64,000 nt of DNA from Pseudomonadota bacterium (GCA_021842465.1 JAKBZN010000005.1:26566-90565); one strand, 5' to 3'. Counted from the stretch's first letter, positions 31,693 to 41,588 are shown. The notes: generated by a model not told the origin, from the letters alone. Numbers and translations are program-made.

Positions 31693-32900
31693 TCGTCGAC
31701 GACCGGACCTCCGGGGCGCCGCGCCCGATGCGAGTCCGGATGCGACCCGACATCCGGCGCTGCAGAATGTCGGGCCGGTGGCGACGCGCGCAGAAACCGC
31801 GTTTTCGCCATCCACTCGGCCCACTCGCCCGCGGCCGTGGAATCATAGGTGATGCCGCTGCCGATCCCGCACTGCGCGCGCCGGGCCGCCACATCGACCG
31901 CGACGGTGCGGATCGCGACGTTGAAGGTCGCATGACCGCCGGGCCGCAACAGCCCCACTGCGCCACAGTAGACCCCGCGCGGCCCCGGCTCGAACTCCGC
32001 GATCGCCCGCATCGCCGCGATCTTCGGAGCGCCGGTGATCGACCCGCAGGGAAACAGCGCACCGAAAACATCCGGCAGCCCGACCTCGGTGCGGGTACGG
32101 CAGCGCACCGTCGAGGTCATCTGCCAAACCGTCGGCAGCGCGACGACGTCGAACAGGCTGTCCACGCGCACCGAGCCTGTGCGCGCGATGCGACCGAGGT
32201 CGCTGCGCAGCAGATCGACGATCATCAGGTTCTCGGCGCGCTCCTTGGCGCTCTCGCGCAGATGCCGCGCGAAGCCGGCATCGTGATCCGGATCCGCATC
32301 CCGCGGCGCGGTTCCCTTCATCGGGCGGGTGATGAGGATGCCCTCCTCGTTCCAGTCGAAGAACAACTCCGGGGAGACGGAGACGATCCGGTGGGTGCCG
32401 AGATCGAGATCGGCGCAATAGCCATCGGGCTGCGATGCGCGCAAGGTCTCGAACCATGCCGGCGCATCGCTCTCCCAGGCCGTCTCCAGATGGGTGGTGA
32501 GATTCACCTGGTAGACGCCGCCCGCGGCGATGCGGGCGCGGATCGCGGCAATCGCCGCGCCCGCATCGCCGCGCGACATCGCGGTGCGCCAGCGAAGCGA
32601 AGCCGGGAGCGTGCCGTCTGCGTCAGGCGCGGCCGCGAAGTCTCCCTCCGGAAACGCCGCGAACCAGGCCAGGGGCAGACTGCCGCCCCGCCGGACGGCA
32701 AATGCGGGATCGAATGCCGGCGCCGCCTCGTAGGCGACGAATCCGGCGACCCAGCACCCGGCGCGCGCGCGCCCCTGCGCCCAGGCGAGCGCCGGCGCCA
32801 CCTCGTCGATCCGATGCGCGATCCGCAGGCCGGACGGTCGGGCAAAGCGCGCCACGAGCCGCCCACCCCCTTCTTGCGCAAAATCAAACCGGGCAAGCAT
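31689..32900 (-). CDS. pabB: aminodeoxychorismate synthase component I (PabB)
   Basis: Converts chorismate with ammonia to 4-amino-4-deoxychorismate for folate synthesis; the ammonia normally comes from PabA. Family motifs: SPELFFDWNEEGILITRPMKGT with the PMKGT block, RSDLGRIARTGSV, and ALFPCGSITGAPKIAAM, which reads as PabB rather than anthranilate synthase. The protein is 403 residues, shorter than E. coli PabB (453), and the extra residues after ITYDSTA are a non-conserved tail; no PabC domain is fused. ATG at 32900 overlaps the P450 gene by 17 bases. pabA is not in the window. Confidence 0.9.
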   Translation of the reverse strand: MLARFDFAQEGGGRLVARFARPSGLRIAHRIDEVAPALAWAQGRARAGCWVAGFVAYEAAPAFDPAFAVRRGGSLPLAWFAAFPEGDFAAAPDADGTLPASLRWRTAMSRGDAGAAIAAIRARIAAGGVYQVNLTTHLETAWESDAPAWFETLRASQPDGYCADLDLGTHRIVSVSPELFFDWNEEGILITRPMKGTAPRDADPDHDAGFARHLRESAKERAENLMIVDLLRSDLGRIARTGSVRVDSLFDVVALPTVWQMTSTVRCRTRTEVGLPDVFGALFPCGSITGAPKIAAMRAIAEFEPGPRGVYCGAVGLLRPGGHATFNVAIRTVAVDVAARRAQCGIGSGITYDSTAAGEWAEWMAKTRFLRASPPARHSAAPDVGSHPDSHRARRPGGPVVDE

Positions 32901-34143
32901 TGCCAGGGAGCACCGCCGTGCCGGCCGCCGGAGCGCCGCAGCGAACCCGTAGCCGCGCCAGGCCCCGATACACCGCGTTGTCGATCCGCGCCGGCGCGTC
33001 ATCGATCCGCGCAAGCCCCGGTAGCCGCTGACGCAACTGCGCGAATGCGGTCCAAGCCTCGAGCACCGAGAGTTCCGCACCGATACAGACGTGCGGCCCC
33101 CAGCCGAAGGACAGCGGCGTGGCCTCGCCCTGGCGATCCACCCGGAAGGCATCGGGGTCGGGAAACTTCTCGGGATCGCGGTTGGCCGCCGCGAGATGAG
33201 CAATCACCAGATCGCCGCGCCGAAGGCGCCGTCCGGCGACGATGCAGTCCCGGATCACGCGCCGCCCGGTGTACTGCACCGGGCTGTCATGGCGCAGCAC
33301 CTCGAACACCGCCGCACGCACCCGCGCCGGCGAATCCGCCAGCCGCCGCCACTCTTCCGGATGTCCCAGCAAGGCCTGGATGCCGTTGCCCAGCAGATTG
33401 CGCGTGGTCTCATGGCCGGCAAACAGCAGCATTGCCGCTTGCACGATCAACTCGCGCGTGGACAAGCGCCCCGACGCGTGGGCATCGATCAGGGTCGCGA
33501 GCAAACCGACCCCCGCTCCGTCGCGTGGCGTTCCGTCCCGGCCCACGGGTTGCAACATCCGCTCGAAATAGGCGGTCAACGCCTGGGCACCGTCCTCCGC
33601 GGCCCGGGCCGCCGCGGCGCTTGGCACCGGCTCGCCAATGAACCGTGCGATCGCGTCCGAACTCGCCACCAGACCGAAGGCATCCTCGAAGGGAACCCCC
33701 AGCATGCCCGCGATCACCCGCACCGGCAGCGGACGGGCGAACTGCGTCATGAAATCCGCCTCGCCATCCCGCGCTTCGGCGGCGAGCAGCGCGACGATTC
33801 CTGCGTCCACCGCCGCGCGGATCGACGGCAGCATCGCCTCCAATGCCGCACGCCGGAAGCCGTGGGCGACGATCTGCCGCAAGCGGCGATGCCGCCGACC
33901 GTCGGCGAACACCATGGTCCGCGCCAGAACGGCTTTCAATGCGCGGAATTCGCGGCGCGCATCGGGGCCGACGACGTTCACCCAGGCGCCGGCACGGGCC
34001 GCCGCACAATTCGGGTCGCGCAACACGGCGGCGACCTCGTCATAGCGGGTGAATACCCAGGCGCCGCCGCAATAGGCCGGATCCCGATACCCGCCATGGG
34101 GATAGGGAAATTGCGCGGGAGGGGAAGAAGGATCTGGCTTCAC
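32884..34143 (-). CDS. cytochrome P450
   Basis: Soluble class I bacterial P450 of 419 residues. The I-helix oxygen-binding motif is FAGHETTRN (about residues 241-249), the ExxR motif is EVLR at 281-284, and the heme loop FGWGPHVCIG (346-355) carries the axial thiolate Cys353. No redox partner is adjacent. It overlaps pabB by 17 bases, an unusual partnership that suggests joint expression. Substrate cannot be read; family members hydroxylate fatty acids, terpenes or secondary metabolites. It begins the transcript, with the terminator of the pirin gene upstream. Confidence 0.94.
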   Translation of the reverse strand: MKPDPSSPPAQFPYPHGGYRDPAYCGGAWVFTRYDEVAAVLRDPNCAAARAGAWVNVVGPDARREFRALKAVLARTMVFADGRRHRRLRQIVAHGFRRAALEAMLPSIRAAVDAGIVALLAAEARDGEADFMTQFARPLPVRVIAGMLGVPFEDAFGLVASSDAIARFIGEPVPSAAAARAAEDGAQALTAYFERMLQPVGRDGTPRDGAGVGLLATLIDAHASGRLSTRELIVQAAMLLFAGHETTRNLLGNGIQALLGHPEEWRRLADSPARVRAAVFEVLRHDSPVQYTGRRVIRDCIVAGRRLRRGDLVIAHLAAANRDPEKFPDPDAFRVDRQGEATPLSFGWGPHVCIGAELSVLEAWTAFAQLRQRLPGLARIDDAPARIDNAVYRGLARLRVRCGAPAAGTAVLPGNACPV

Positions 34144-34250
34144 GGACGATGCGGACGATGCAATGGTCGGATTCCGTGTCGGGCGCCGAAGGGCGATATC
34201 CGAAACCGCGCGGCGATTCCCGGACCGGGGCCGAAAGTGTACGCGGAAGC

Positions 34251-34295
34251 AAAAAAATGAGGCCGCAGCCGGGGGAGAACGTCGGGCTGCGGCCT
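34251..34295 (-). terminator. rho-independent terminator after the pirin gene
   Basis: An 11-bp perfect stem (34260-34270 with 34285-34295, aggccgcagcc/ggctgcggcct, loop of 14) is followed on the minus strand by a run of seven T (34257-34251). It lies about 240 bases downstream of the pirin stop and 107 bases upstream of the P450 start. The 388-bp gap 34144-34531 also holds a type B repeat; I see no gene in it. Confidence 0.78.
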
Positions 34296-34487
34296 GGCCA
34301 GGTAAAACTGTCGAATGCGCGGAGGATTTCGCAGGGAGGAGAACTATTCCGTAGCGCAGGAGACCTCGACAGCGTCCTGAGAAACAAGTAAAGCAACAAT
34401 GGGGTGGATTGTGGGGAGCGACCCTGAACGGATGCTGAACCGGGTTCCCGGGCCGGTTGCGATCCCCTCGCCCCGCGATCTGGCGCC

Positions 34488-34530
34488 ACGACCCACACCC
34501 CGGCCCGCTCCCGCAAGCGGGAGCGGGCGA
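34488..34530. repeat. type B palindromic repeat
   Basis: A g/c palindrome (cccgctcccgc...gcgggagcggg, 34504-34528) preceded by cacaccccgg. It is a variant of the element seen at 40051-40092, 51479-51520 and 62491-62532, and lies two bases from the end of the pirin gene. Confidence 0.6.
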
Positions 34531-34531
34531 C

Positions 34532-35428
34532 TTACGGCCGGACGAACCTGCCGCCCTGGAAATCGGCCACCGCCTCCTCGATCTCGGCCCGCGTATTCAT
34601 GACGAACGGCCCGTATTGCACGATCGGCTCGCCGATCGGCCTGCCGGACAGGAACAACAGGCGCGCCCCGGCGGCACCCGCCTGGACGCCCACGCGATCG
34701 CCGGGGCCCAGCAGGCCCGCCGCCCGCGGGGCGAGCGCCTCGCCCGCGCCTGGACCGACGGCCGCATCCCCCTCGTAGCAATACAGAAATGCGTTGTCGC
34801 CCTGGGGTACCGCCGCTTCGAACCGCGCCCCCGGCGGAAGTTGAAGATCCCAATAGCAGTTCGCCGCGCTGCCGCCGATGCCGCCGATGCCGTCGGCCTC
34901 CGCGCCGCCGTCGACCACCGGTCCGGTCGCCGACCCGCCCGCCTGGACCAGCGTTCCCCGGATCACCCGCGCCACCCCGCCGCCGTCGAGCGCCAACTGC
35001 GGGATTTCCGCCGCCGGGATATCCCGATACGCCGCCGGGGACATCTTCGAGCGGGCGGGAAGATTGATCCACAACTGGAAGCCGCGCATCCGCCCTTGGG
35101 TCTGCTGCGGCATTTCGGAATGAACGATCCCCCGCGCCGCCTTCATCCACTGGACGTCACCCGGACCGAGGTCGCCACGGTTGCCGATGCTGTCCTCATG
35201 CCGCATGCGGCCGTCGATCATGTAGGTCACGGCCTCGAAGCCGCGATGCGGATGGGGCGGGAACCCCGGCAGATAGTCCTGCGGATCGTCGGAGTGGAAC
35301 TCGTCGAGCATCAGGAAGGGGTCGTGGCGCAACATCTGCGTCGCGCCGAGGCTACGGCGCAGGTGCACGCCGGCGCCGTCGGATGTCGCATGGGAGGGGA
35401 TGGTCCGTTGCAAGGAGCGGATGGTCAT
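34532..35428 (-). CDS. pirin family protein
   Basis: Bicupin iron protein of 298 residues. The N-terminal cupin has the metal-site block FPPHPHRGFEAVTYMIDG and the later WMKAARGIVHSEMP, where His residues sit in the usual places. The second cupin is in the C-terminal half (FLYCYEGDAAVG). Pirins act as quercetinase-like dioxygenases or redox cofactors; the role here is open. ATG at 35428 has a GGAGATC ribosome site. It diverges from the RND pump across 256 bases in which I see no further gene. Confidence 0.92.
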   Translation of the reverse strand: MTIRSLQRTIPSHATSDGAGVHLRRSLGATQMLRHDPFLMLDEFHSDDPQDYLPGFPPHPHRGFEAVTYMIDGRMRHEDSIGNRGDLGPGDVQWMKAARGIVHSEMPQQTQGRMRGFQLWINLPARSKMSPAAYRDIPAAEIPQLALDGGGVARVIRGTLVQAGGSATGPVVDGGAEADGIGGIGGSAANCYWDLQLPPGARFEAAVPQGDNAFLYCYEGDAAVGPGAGEALAPRAAGLLGPGDRVGVQAGAAGARLLFLSGRPIGEPIVQYGPFVMNTRAEIEEAVADFQGGRFVRP

Positions 35429-35684
35429 GATCGGATCTCCATTCGATTTCGTTTCCGTTGGTAACAACAATAGGACCAAACCGCAGGCCGATCCGAGCGC
35501 AGAATTTTCGTCGATCAAATTCGACATCATTGAATGGTGGCAGATGGAAATCCGGCGTGCGCCCGCTCGGTGCGGTCCCCGGAATGAAGGCGCGCGCGGG
35601 CCGGATGCCGGCCCCGCACCTCCCCATCGGGAGTAGCGATCGGCCGCAGGCGACGCCCGACCGGCCTGTAATATCGCCCCCGCC

Positions 35685-38600
35685 ATGTGGATCGTCGAAC
35701 TCGCCCTGCGCCGCCGCTATACCTTCATCGTGATGGCGCTGCTCATCCTGCTCGCCACCCCGCTCGCGCTCACGAAGATGGCGACGGACATCCTGCCCGA
35801 CATCGACATCCCGGTCGTCAGCATCATCTGGAACTACAGCGGCATGGCGGCCCCCGATATCGCCGATCGCGTCACCGCAGTGAGCGAGCGGGCCCTGACC
35901 ACCACGGTCAACGACATCGAGCACATCGAATCGCAATCGCTTTACGGCACCGCGGTCATCAAGGTCTTTTTCCAGCCCCGCGCCAACATCGCCACGGCGA
36001 TCGCGCAGATCGTCTCCATCACCCAGGCGCAGTTGCGCCAGATGCCGCCGGGCATGCTGCCACCCCTGGTGATCGAATACTCGGCGTCCAGCATCCCGGT
36101 GATCCAGCTTGCGATCTCCGACCCGAACGAATCGGAACCGCAACTCTTCGACACGGGCATGAACTTCCTGCGCCCGCAGTTGATCACCGTTCCCGGCGCG
36201 GCGGTCCCCTGGCCCTACGGCGGCAAGACCCGGGTGATCTCGGTCGACCTCGACACCCGCGCCCTGCTCGCCAAGGGACTCACGCCGATGGACGTGATCG
36301 GCGCCGTCAACGCGCAGAACCTGATCCTGCCCTCGGGAACGGCCAAGATCGGCGCGACCGAATACGCCATCGACGTCAAAGGCTCGCCCGACACCATCGC
36401 CGAACTCAACGCCTTGCCGGTGCGGACCGTCGGCGGCACGACGATTACCCTGCGCGAGGTTGCGCACGTGCGCGACGGCTTCACCCCGCAGACCAACGTC
36501 GTGCGGCTCGACGGTCGCCGCGGCGTGATGCTTTCGGTGATCAAGAACGGCGGCGCCTCGACGCTGCAGGTGGTGCGCGACCTGCGCAAGCGCCTGCCCT
36601 ACATCCTGCAGACCCTGCCGCGCAGCCTCAAGCTCACGCCGCTCTTCGACCAATCGGTATTCGTCAAGGCGGCGATCTCCGGGGTCGCTCGCGAAGCCGT
36701 CATCGCCGCCTGCCTCACCGCAGCGCTGATCCTGCTGTTCCTCGGGAACTGGCGCAGCACGGCGATCGTCGCCGTTTCGATCCCGCTGTCGATCCTCTCC
36801 TCGATCCTCGCCCTCTGGGCGATGGGACAGACGATCAACATCATGACCCTTGGCGGCCTCGCCCTGGCGGTGGGCATCCTGGTTGACGACGCGACGGTGA
36901 CGATCGAGAACATCGAACGCCACCTGCACCTCGGCAAGGACCTGCACGCGGCGATTCTGACCGGCGCGGGCGAGATCGCCCTGCCCGCGCTGGTGTCGAC
37001 CTTGAGCATCTGCATCGTCTTCGTGCCGATGTTCTTCCTCACCGGGGTCGCGCACTACCTCTTCGTGCCGCTCGCCGAAGCAGTGGTGTTCGCGATGCTC
37101 GCGTCCTACGTCCTGTCGCGCACCCTGGTGCCGACCCTGGCACTGATGCTCATGCAGCGCAGCCACGACGGAGCCCAGGCGAACCTCCTTCAGCGGTTGT
37201 ACCGGCGTTTCGATGCCGCGTTCGAGCGCCTGCGCAACGGCTACGTCCTGCTGCTGAGCACCCTGCTGACGCGGCGCGGGCGCTTCACCACGCTGTTTCT
37301 GGCGTTCTGCGTCCTGTCCTGCGGCCTCTACCCGCTGCTCGGCCGCGACTTCTTCCCCAGCGTCGATGCGGGGCTCATCCGCCTGCACATGCGCGCGCCC
37401 ACCGGAACCCGGATCGAAGAGACGGCGCGCATCTCCGCCGAAGTGGACGATGCGATCCGCCGGCTGGTACCGGCGCGCGAACTCGGGACCATCCTGGACA
37501 ACATCGGTGTGCCGTATAGCGGCATCAATCTCTCCTACAGCAACTCCGGGACATTCGGCACCCTCGACAGCGAGATCCAGGTCGCGTTGCGGCCAGGACA
37601 CGAACCGACCCGCGCCATCGTCGACCGGCTGCGCGCCGAACTGCCGCGGCGATTCCCGGGGATCGAATTCTTCTTCCAGCCCGCCGACATCGTCACCCAG
37701 ATCCTGAATTTCGGCCTGCCGGCGGCGATCGACGTCCAGTTCGCCGGCAAACACCTCGAGCAGAATTTCGCCTTGGCATCCGAACTGTTCAAGCGCGTGC
37801 GCGCCATCCCTGGCGCGGTCGACGTCCATATCCAGCAGCGGCTCGACGAACCGACGATCGGACTGCGGCTCGCCCGGACCCGCGCGCAGCAGGCGGGGGC
37901 GAGCGCCAACGACATCGCCCAGAACGTCCTGCTGTCCCTCGCCGGCAGCACCCAGACGCAACCGTCGTTCTGGCTCAATCCCAAGAATGGCATTGTCTAC
38001 AACCTGGTGGTCCAGACGCCCCAATATCAGGTCGACTCGATCGACGCGATGCTGCGCACGCCGGTGAACGCGCATCTGCGCAACCAGTTGCTGGGCAACC
38101 TCGTCGAGGTCGTGCCCGAACGCCGCTTCGCCGAGGTCTCGCACTATGACATCGCACCCGTCGTCGATCTCGAGGTGAGCGTCGAGGGCCGCGACCTGGG
38201 ATCGGTGACGGCCGACGTCGAGCGCGCCGTGGCGGCGCTGCGGCCACAGCTGCCGCGCGGATCCCGGATCACCATCCGCGGCCAGGTGCAGACCATGCAT
38301 TCGTCGTTCGTCGGACTGGGCATCGGGCTGGGAATGGCGGTCGTGCTGGTCTACCTGCTCATCGTCGTCAACTTCCAGTCATGGATCGATCCGTTCATCA
38401 TCATCACGGCTTTGCCCGCCGCGCTCGCAGGCATCGCCTGGACGCTCTTCCTGACCGGCACGACGCTCAGCGTTCCCGCGCTCACCGGCGCGATCATGAC
38501 CGTGGGCGTCGCCACCGCCAACAGCATTCTGCTCGTCTCCTTCGCGCGCCAGCGTCTCGACGCCGGCGCGCCGCCGCTCTCCGCCGCGCTGGAGGCCGGC

Positions 38601-38834
38601 GCGACGCGCCTGCGGCCGGTGTTGATGACGGCGCTGGCGATGATCGTCGGCATGATTCCGATGGCCCTGGGCCTTGGCGAAGGCGGCGAGCAGAATGCGC
38701 CCCTGGGCCGCGCCACCATAGGCGGACTGCTCTTTGCGACGGTGTCGACGCTGCTCTTCGTGCCGGTGGTGTTCGCGACGATCCACAAGCGGCTGGCGCA
38801 CCGGCGCGCCGCACATCCCGCAGTAGCGCCATGA
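35685..38834 (+). CDS. RND-superfamily efflux transporter permease
   Basis: Inner membrane proton-driven pump of 1049 residues with the RND layout: TM1 near residue 12, a large periplasmic loop, TM2-6, a second loop and TM8-12. The proton-relay Asp pair is in GILVDDATVTIENIERH. NWRSTAIVAVSIPLSILSSI and GQTINIMTLGGLALAVGILV are typical of the HAE1 (AcrB-like) branch. It is the first gene of an operon followed at once by adaptor and outer membrane factor, in the order pump-adaptor-channel rather than the commoner adaptor-pump-channel. The substrate is unknown. Confidence 0.95.
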   Translation: MWIVELALRRRYTFIVMALLILLATPLALTKMATDILPDIDIPVVSIIWNYSGMAAPDIADRVTAVSERALTTTVNDIEHIESQSLYGTAVIKVFFQPRANIATAIAQIVSITQAQLRQMPPGMLPPLVIEYSASSIPVIQLAISDPNESEPQLFDTGMNFLRPQLITVPGAAVPWPYGGKTRVISVDLDTRALLAKGLTPMDVIGAVNAQNLILPSGTAKIGATEYAIDVKGSPDTIAELNALPVRTVGGTTITLREVAHVRDGFTPQTNVVRLDGRRGVMLSVIKNGGASTLQVVRDLRKRLPYILQTLPRSLKLTPLFDQSVFVKAAISGVAREAVIAACLTAALILLFLGNWRSTAIVAVSIPLSILSSILALWAMGQTINIMTLGGLALAVGILVDDATVTIENIERHLHLGKDLHAAILTGAGEIALPALVSTLSICIVFVPMFFLTGVAHYLFVPLAEAVVFAMLASYVLSRTLVPTLALMLMQRSHDGAQANLLQRLYRRFDAAFERLRNGYVLLLSTLLTRRGRFTTLFLAFCVLSCGLYPLLGRDFFPSVDAGLIRLHMRAPTGTRIEETARISAEVDDAIRRLVPARELGTILDNIGVPYSGINLSYSNSGTFGTLDSEIQVALRPGHEPTRAIVDRLRAELPRRFPGIEFFFQPADIVTQILNFGLPAAIDVQFAGKHLEQNFALASELFKRVRAIPGAVDVHIQQRLDEPTIGLRLARTRAQQAGASANDIAQNVLLSLAGSTQTQPSFWLNPKNGIVYNLVVQTPQYQVDSIDAMLRTPVNAHLRNQLLGNLVEVVPERRFAEVSHYDIAPVVDLEVSVEGRDLGSVTADVERAVAALRPQLPRGSRITIRGQVQTMHSSFVGLGIGLGMAVVLVYLLIVVNFQSWIDPFIIITALPAALAGIAWTLFLTGTTLSVPALTGAIMTVGVATANSILLVSFARQRLDAGAPPLSAALEAGATRLRPVLMTALAMIVGMIPMALGLGEGGEQNAPLGRATIGGLLFATVSTLLFVPVVFATIHKRLAHRRAAHPAVAP

Positions 38835-38835
38835 C

Positions 38836-40041
38836 ATGACCCAAGACCGCCACGCCACCCTCGGAATTCATCGCGGGGCTTCCGCACCTTCGGGCGGGAT
38901 TCCCCGGATCCGCACCCTGCGGCGCGCATCCCGATTCGCCCTCGGCACGATTGCCGTCCTCGCGATCGGCGCCGCACTCGGCATCGCCGGACGCATGGCG
39001 CACTCGCGCGACCTGCAGGCGGCGACGCGGCGGCAGCAGGCGGTGTACGTCGCAACCACCATCGTGCATCGCGCCCGGGCGGGCGCCACGGTCGATCTGC
39101 CCGGCACCCTGCAGGGATATTTCGAATCTCCCATCTACGCGCGGGCCAGCGGGTATGTCCGCAAGTGGGTTTACGACATCGGGGCGCGAGTGCCAAAGGG
39201 CGCGCTGCTCGCCGTCGTCGAAACCCCCGAACTCGATCAGGAACTGCAGCAGGCGGTCGCGGACCGCGCGCGCGCGGCGGCGGCGTTGACGATCGCAAAG
39301 ATCACGGCGCAGCGCTGGGCCGTCCTGCTGCAACGCGACGCGGTGTCGCGGCAGGCCGCCGATGAACGGCGCAGCGCCGCCGAGCAGGCGCAGGCGACGC
39401 TGGCCGCGGCCGACGCCAATGTGCGCCGGCTTCGCGCGCTGAAAGGGTTCCAGCGCGTGCTGGCGCCCTACGCGGGCGTGATCACCCGGCGCGACGTCGA
39501 CGTGGGCGATCTGGTGAACGCGGGCAACGGCGGCTTTCCGAGCGCGCTGTTTCACATCGCGCAGATCGATCCGCTGCGGCTCTACATCGACGTGCCGCAG
39601 CGCTACGCGCCGTCCGTGCGGATCGACGAGCCCGTCACGGTCACGCAGTCGGAGTTGGCGACGCCGCTCCACGGCAAAGTGGTGCGCACCGCCCATGCCA
39701 TCGACCCGGTCAGCCGCACGCTCCGGGTGGAGGTCGACCTGCCGAACCGGAACGGGCGCCTGCTCCCCGGCGCCTACGTCGAAGCGCGGATGCCGGTGGG
39801 TGCAACCGGCACCCTGCTCGCCCCCGACGACGCGCTGCTGTTCCGTGCCGCCGGCCCGCGGATCGCGGTGATCGACGCGACCGGCCGCGTGCACCTGCGC
39901 CCGGTGACCTTGGGCCGCGACATGGGGCGCACGATCGAGATCCTGCGCGGGCTCCACGACGGCGACCGCATCGTGCGCAATCCACCGGATTCGCTGGCGG
40001 ACGGCGACCGCGTTTCCGTGATCTCCGATCGCGCACGATGA
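38836..40041 (+). CDS. RND efflux periplasmic adaptor (HlyD/MFP family)
   Basis: Membrane fusion protein of 401 residues. A membrane segment lies at about residues 35-56 (ALGTIAVLAIGAALGIAGRM). Then follow the lipoyl half-motifs (SGYVRKWVYDIGARVPKGALLAVVETPELDQEL), an alpha-hairpin with QQAVADRARAAAALTIAKI, and the beta-barrel region (APYAGVITRRDVDVGDLVNAG). It begins two bases after the pump stop, so translation is likely coupled. Confidence 0.94.
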   Translation: MTQDRHATLGIHRGASAPSGGIPRIRTLRRASRFALGTIAVLAIGAALGIAGRMAHSRDLQAATRRQQAVYVATTIVHRARAGATVDLPGTLQGYFESPIYARASGYVRKWVYDIGARVPKGALLAVVETPELDQELQQAVADRARAAAALTIAKITAQRWAVLLQRDAVSRQAADERRSAAEQAQATLAAADANVRRLRALKGFQRVLAPYAGVITRRDVDVGDLVNAGNGGFPSALFHIAQIDPLRLYIDVPQRYAPSVRIDEPVTVTQSELATPLHGKVVRTAHAIDPVSRTLRVEVDLPNRNGRLLPGAYVEARMPVGATGTLLAPDDALLFRAAGPRIAVIDATGRVHLRPVTLGRDMGRTIEILRGLHDGDRIVRNPPDSLADGDRVSVISDRAR

Positions 40042-40050
40042 TGCGTCGCG

Positions 40051-40092
40051 GCCACCCTCACCCCCGCCCTCTCCCGCAAGCGGGAGAGGGGG
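40051..40092. repeat. type B palindromic repeat
   Basis: ccaccctcaccccc is followed by an 11-bp perfect stem ccctctcccgc (40067-40077) / gcgggagaggg (40080-40090). Related copies occur at 34488-34530, 51479-51520 and 62491-62532, and weaker ones near 10531 and 25474. This copy sits between the adaptor and the outer membrane factor genes of the efflux operon. Confidence 0.8.
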
Positions 40093-40124
40093 AACTTCCC
40101 GCACGGGTAGCTCCCGGACCACGA

Positions 40125-41588
40125 ATGAGGACGTGGGCGTGGGCGCTCTTGGCCACGCTGACCGGGTGCACCGTGGGCCCGGACTACCGGCGACCGGCGA
40201 CGGAGCTGCCGCATGCCTGGAAGACCGAGGCGCCCTGGCGCGCTGCGGCGCCTGCGGACGGCGTCCGGCGCGGAGCCTGGTGGATGGTGTTCCACGATCC
40301 GCAGCTCGACGCGTTGGAAGCGGCGGCGCTCGCGGGGAGTCCCAGCCTGGCGATCGCCGGCGAGCGCCTTGCCCAGGCCCAGGCGCTCGTCACGCAGACG
40401 GCAAGTGCACAGATGCCGCAGGTCGGCCTCGGTGCGACCGCCTCGCGCACGCGCCTCTCCGGCACCCGTCCGCGCTTCATCTACTCCTTCGTCCTTCCCT
40501 CCGCGGTCCAGAACGACTTCGTCGTGGCGCCGTCGGTGGCGTACGAAACCGACCTGTTCGGCAGGATCCGCCGCGAGGTCGAAGCGGCGAACGCCTCGGC
40601 ACAGCAGGCGCAGGCGGATCTCGAGACCGCGCGACTGGTGCTCACCGCGGATGTCGCCGCCGCCTATTTCTCGCTGCGGGAACTGGATTCCGAAACCGCC
40701 ACGGTGCGGCGCGGCGTCGCACTCCAGCGTCACGCACTCGCCATCGTGCGCGACCAGCACGACCTCGGTTCGGCGTCGGCGATCGACGTGGCCAACCAAG
40801 TCGCGGCGCTCGAGTCCGCCACCACCGAAATCGAGGCCTTGCAAGTCCAGCGCGACCGGACCGAACATGAGATCGCCGCCTTGCTCGGCAAGGCGGCGCC
40901 GACGTTCGCCATCGCCCCGGATCCGCATCTGCGTCCGGTGCCATCGATTCCCGCCGGCATTCCGTCGGACCTGCTGCAACGGCGCCCCGATATCGCGTCG
41001 GCGGAACGCGCGATGGCCGCGGCCAATGCGCAGATCGGCGTCGCCAAGGCCGCGTTCTATCCCGATATCCGGCTCGGCCTGACGGGCGGCACCGAAAGCC
41101 GCATGGTCTCGCAGCTGCTGCAGGCGCCGTCGATCATCTGGTCATTCGGCGTCTCGGCGGCGCAAGTCCTCTACGACGGCGGCTATCGATCCGCGGGCGT
41201 GGCGATGGCCCAGGCCGGCTATCGGTCCGCCAACGACGCATACCGCAAGACCGTGCTGGCTGCGATGCAGGAAGTCGAAGATGGGCTGACCACCGCGGCG
41301 GACCTCGACCGAGCCGCGGCGGAAGCCGCGGCGGCGAGCGGCGGTGCCCGCAGCGCGCGGGATCTTGCGCGCGATCGCTATGCGGTAGGCGTCGACGACC
41401 GTCTCGGCGTGATCCGTGCCCAGGAGGCGCTGGTGGCCGACGAACGCCGGCAGGTGCAGATCCACGGGCAGTGCCTGGGCAACGCCGTCCTGCTCATCAA
41501 GGCGCTCGGAGGATCCTGGGGGCCCACCGGTCGGGCTTTGGCCTCCGGGACCGCGACACCCGACCGTCCGCCGCCGTCATCCCGGTGA
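40125..41588 (+). CDS. efflux outer membrane factor, NodT family lipoprotein
   Basis: TolC-like channel of 487 residues for the tripartite pump. The start at 40125 gives a lipoprotein signal with TGC at residues 13-15 and the CTVGPDYRRP start typical of NodT/OprM proteins. Two OEP repeats follow, with APSVAYETDLFGRIRREVEA and IPSDLLQRRPDIASAERAMAA as hallmarks. The open frame extends upstream to 40038, but that part is the type B repeat, so I reject the longer start. It closes the efflux operon. Confidence 0.94.
   Translation: MRTWAWALLATLTGCTVGPDYRRPATELPHAWKTEAPWRAAAPADGVRRGAWWMVFHDPQLDALEAAALAGSPSLAIAGERLAQAQALVTQTASAQMPQVGLGATASRTRLSGTRPRFIYSFVLPSAVQNDFVVAPSVAYETDLFGRIRREVEAANASAQQAQADLETARLVLTADVAAAYFSLRELDSETATVRRGVALQRHALAIVRDQHDLGSASAIDVANQVAALESATTEIEALQVQRDRTEHEIAALLGKAAPTFAIAPDPHLRPVPSIPAGIPSDLLQRRPDIASAERAMAAANAQIGVAKAAFYPDIRLGLTGGTESRMVSQLLQAPSIIWSFGVSAAQVLYDGGYRSAGVAMAQAGYRSANDAYRKTVLAAMQEVEDGLTTAADLDRAAAEAAAASGGARSARDLARDRYAVGVDDRLGVIRAQEALVADERRQVQIHGQCLGNAVLLIKALGGSWGPTGRALASGTATPDRPPPSSR

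Noticed and set aside
40038..40124. Longer N-terminus for the outer membrane factor
   Set aside because: The extra 29 codons translate the type B repeat; the lipoprotein signal starts at 40125.
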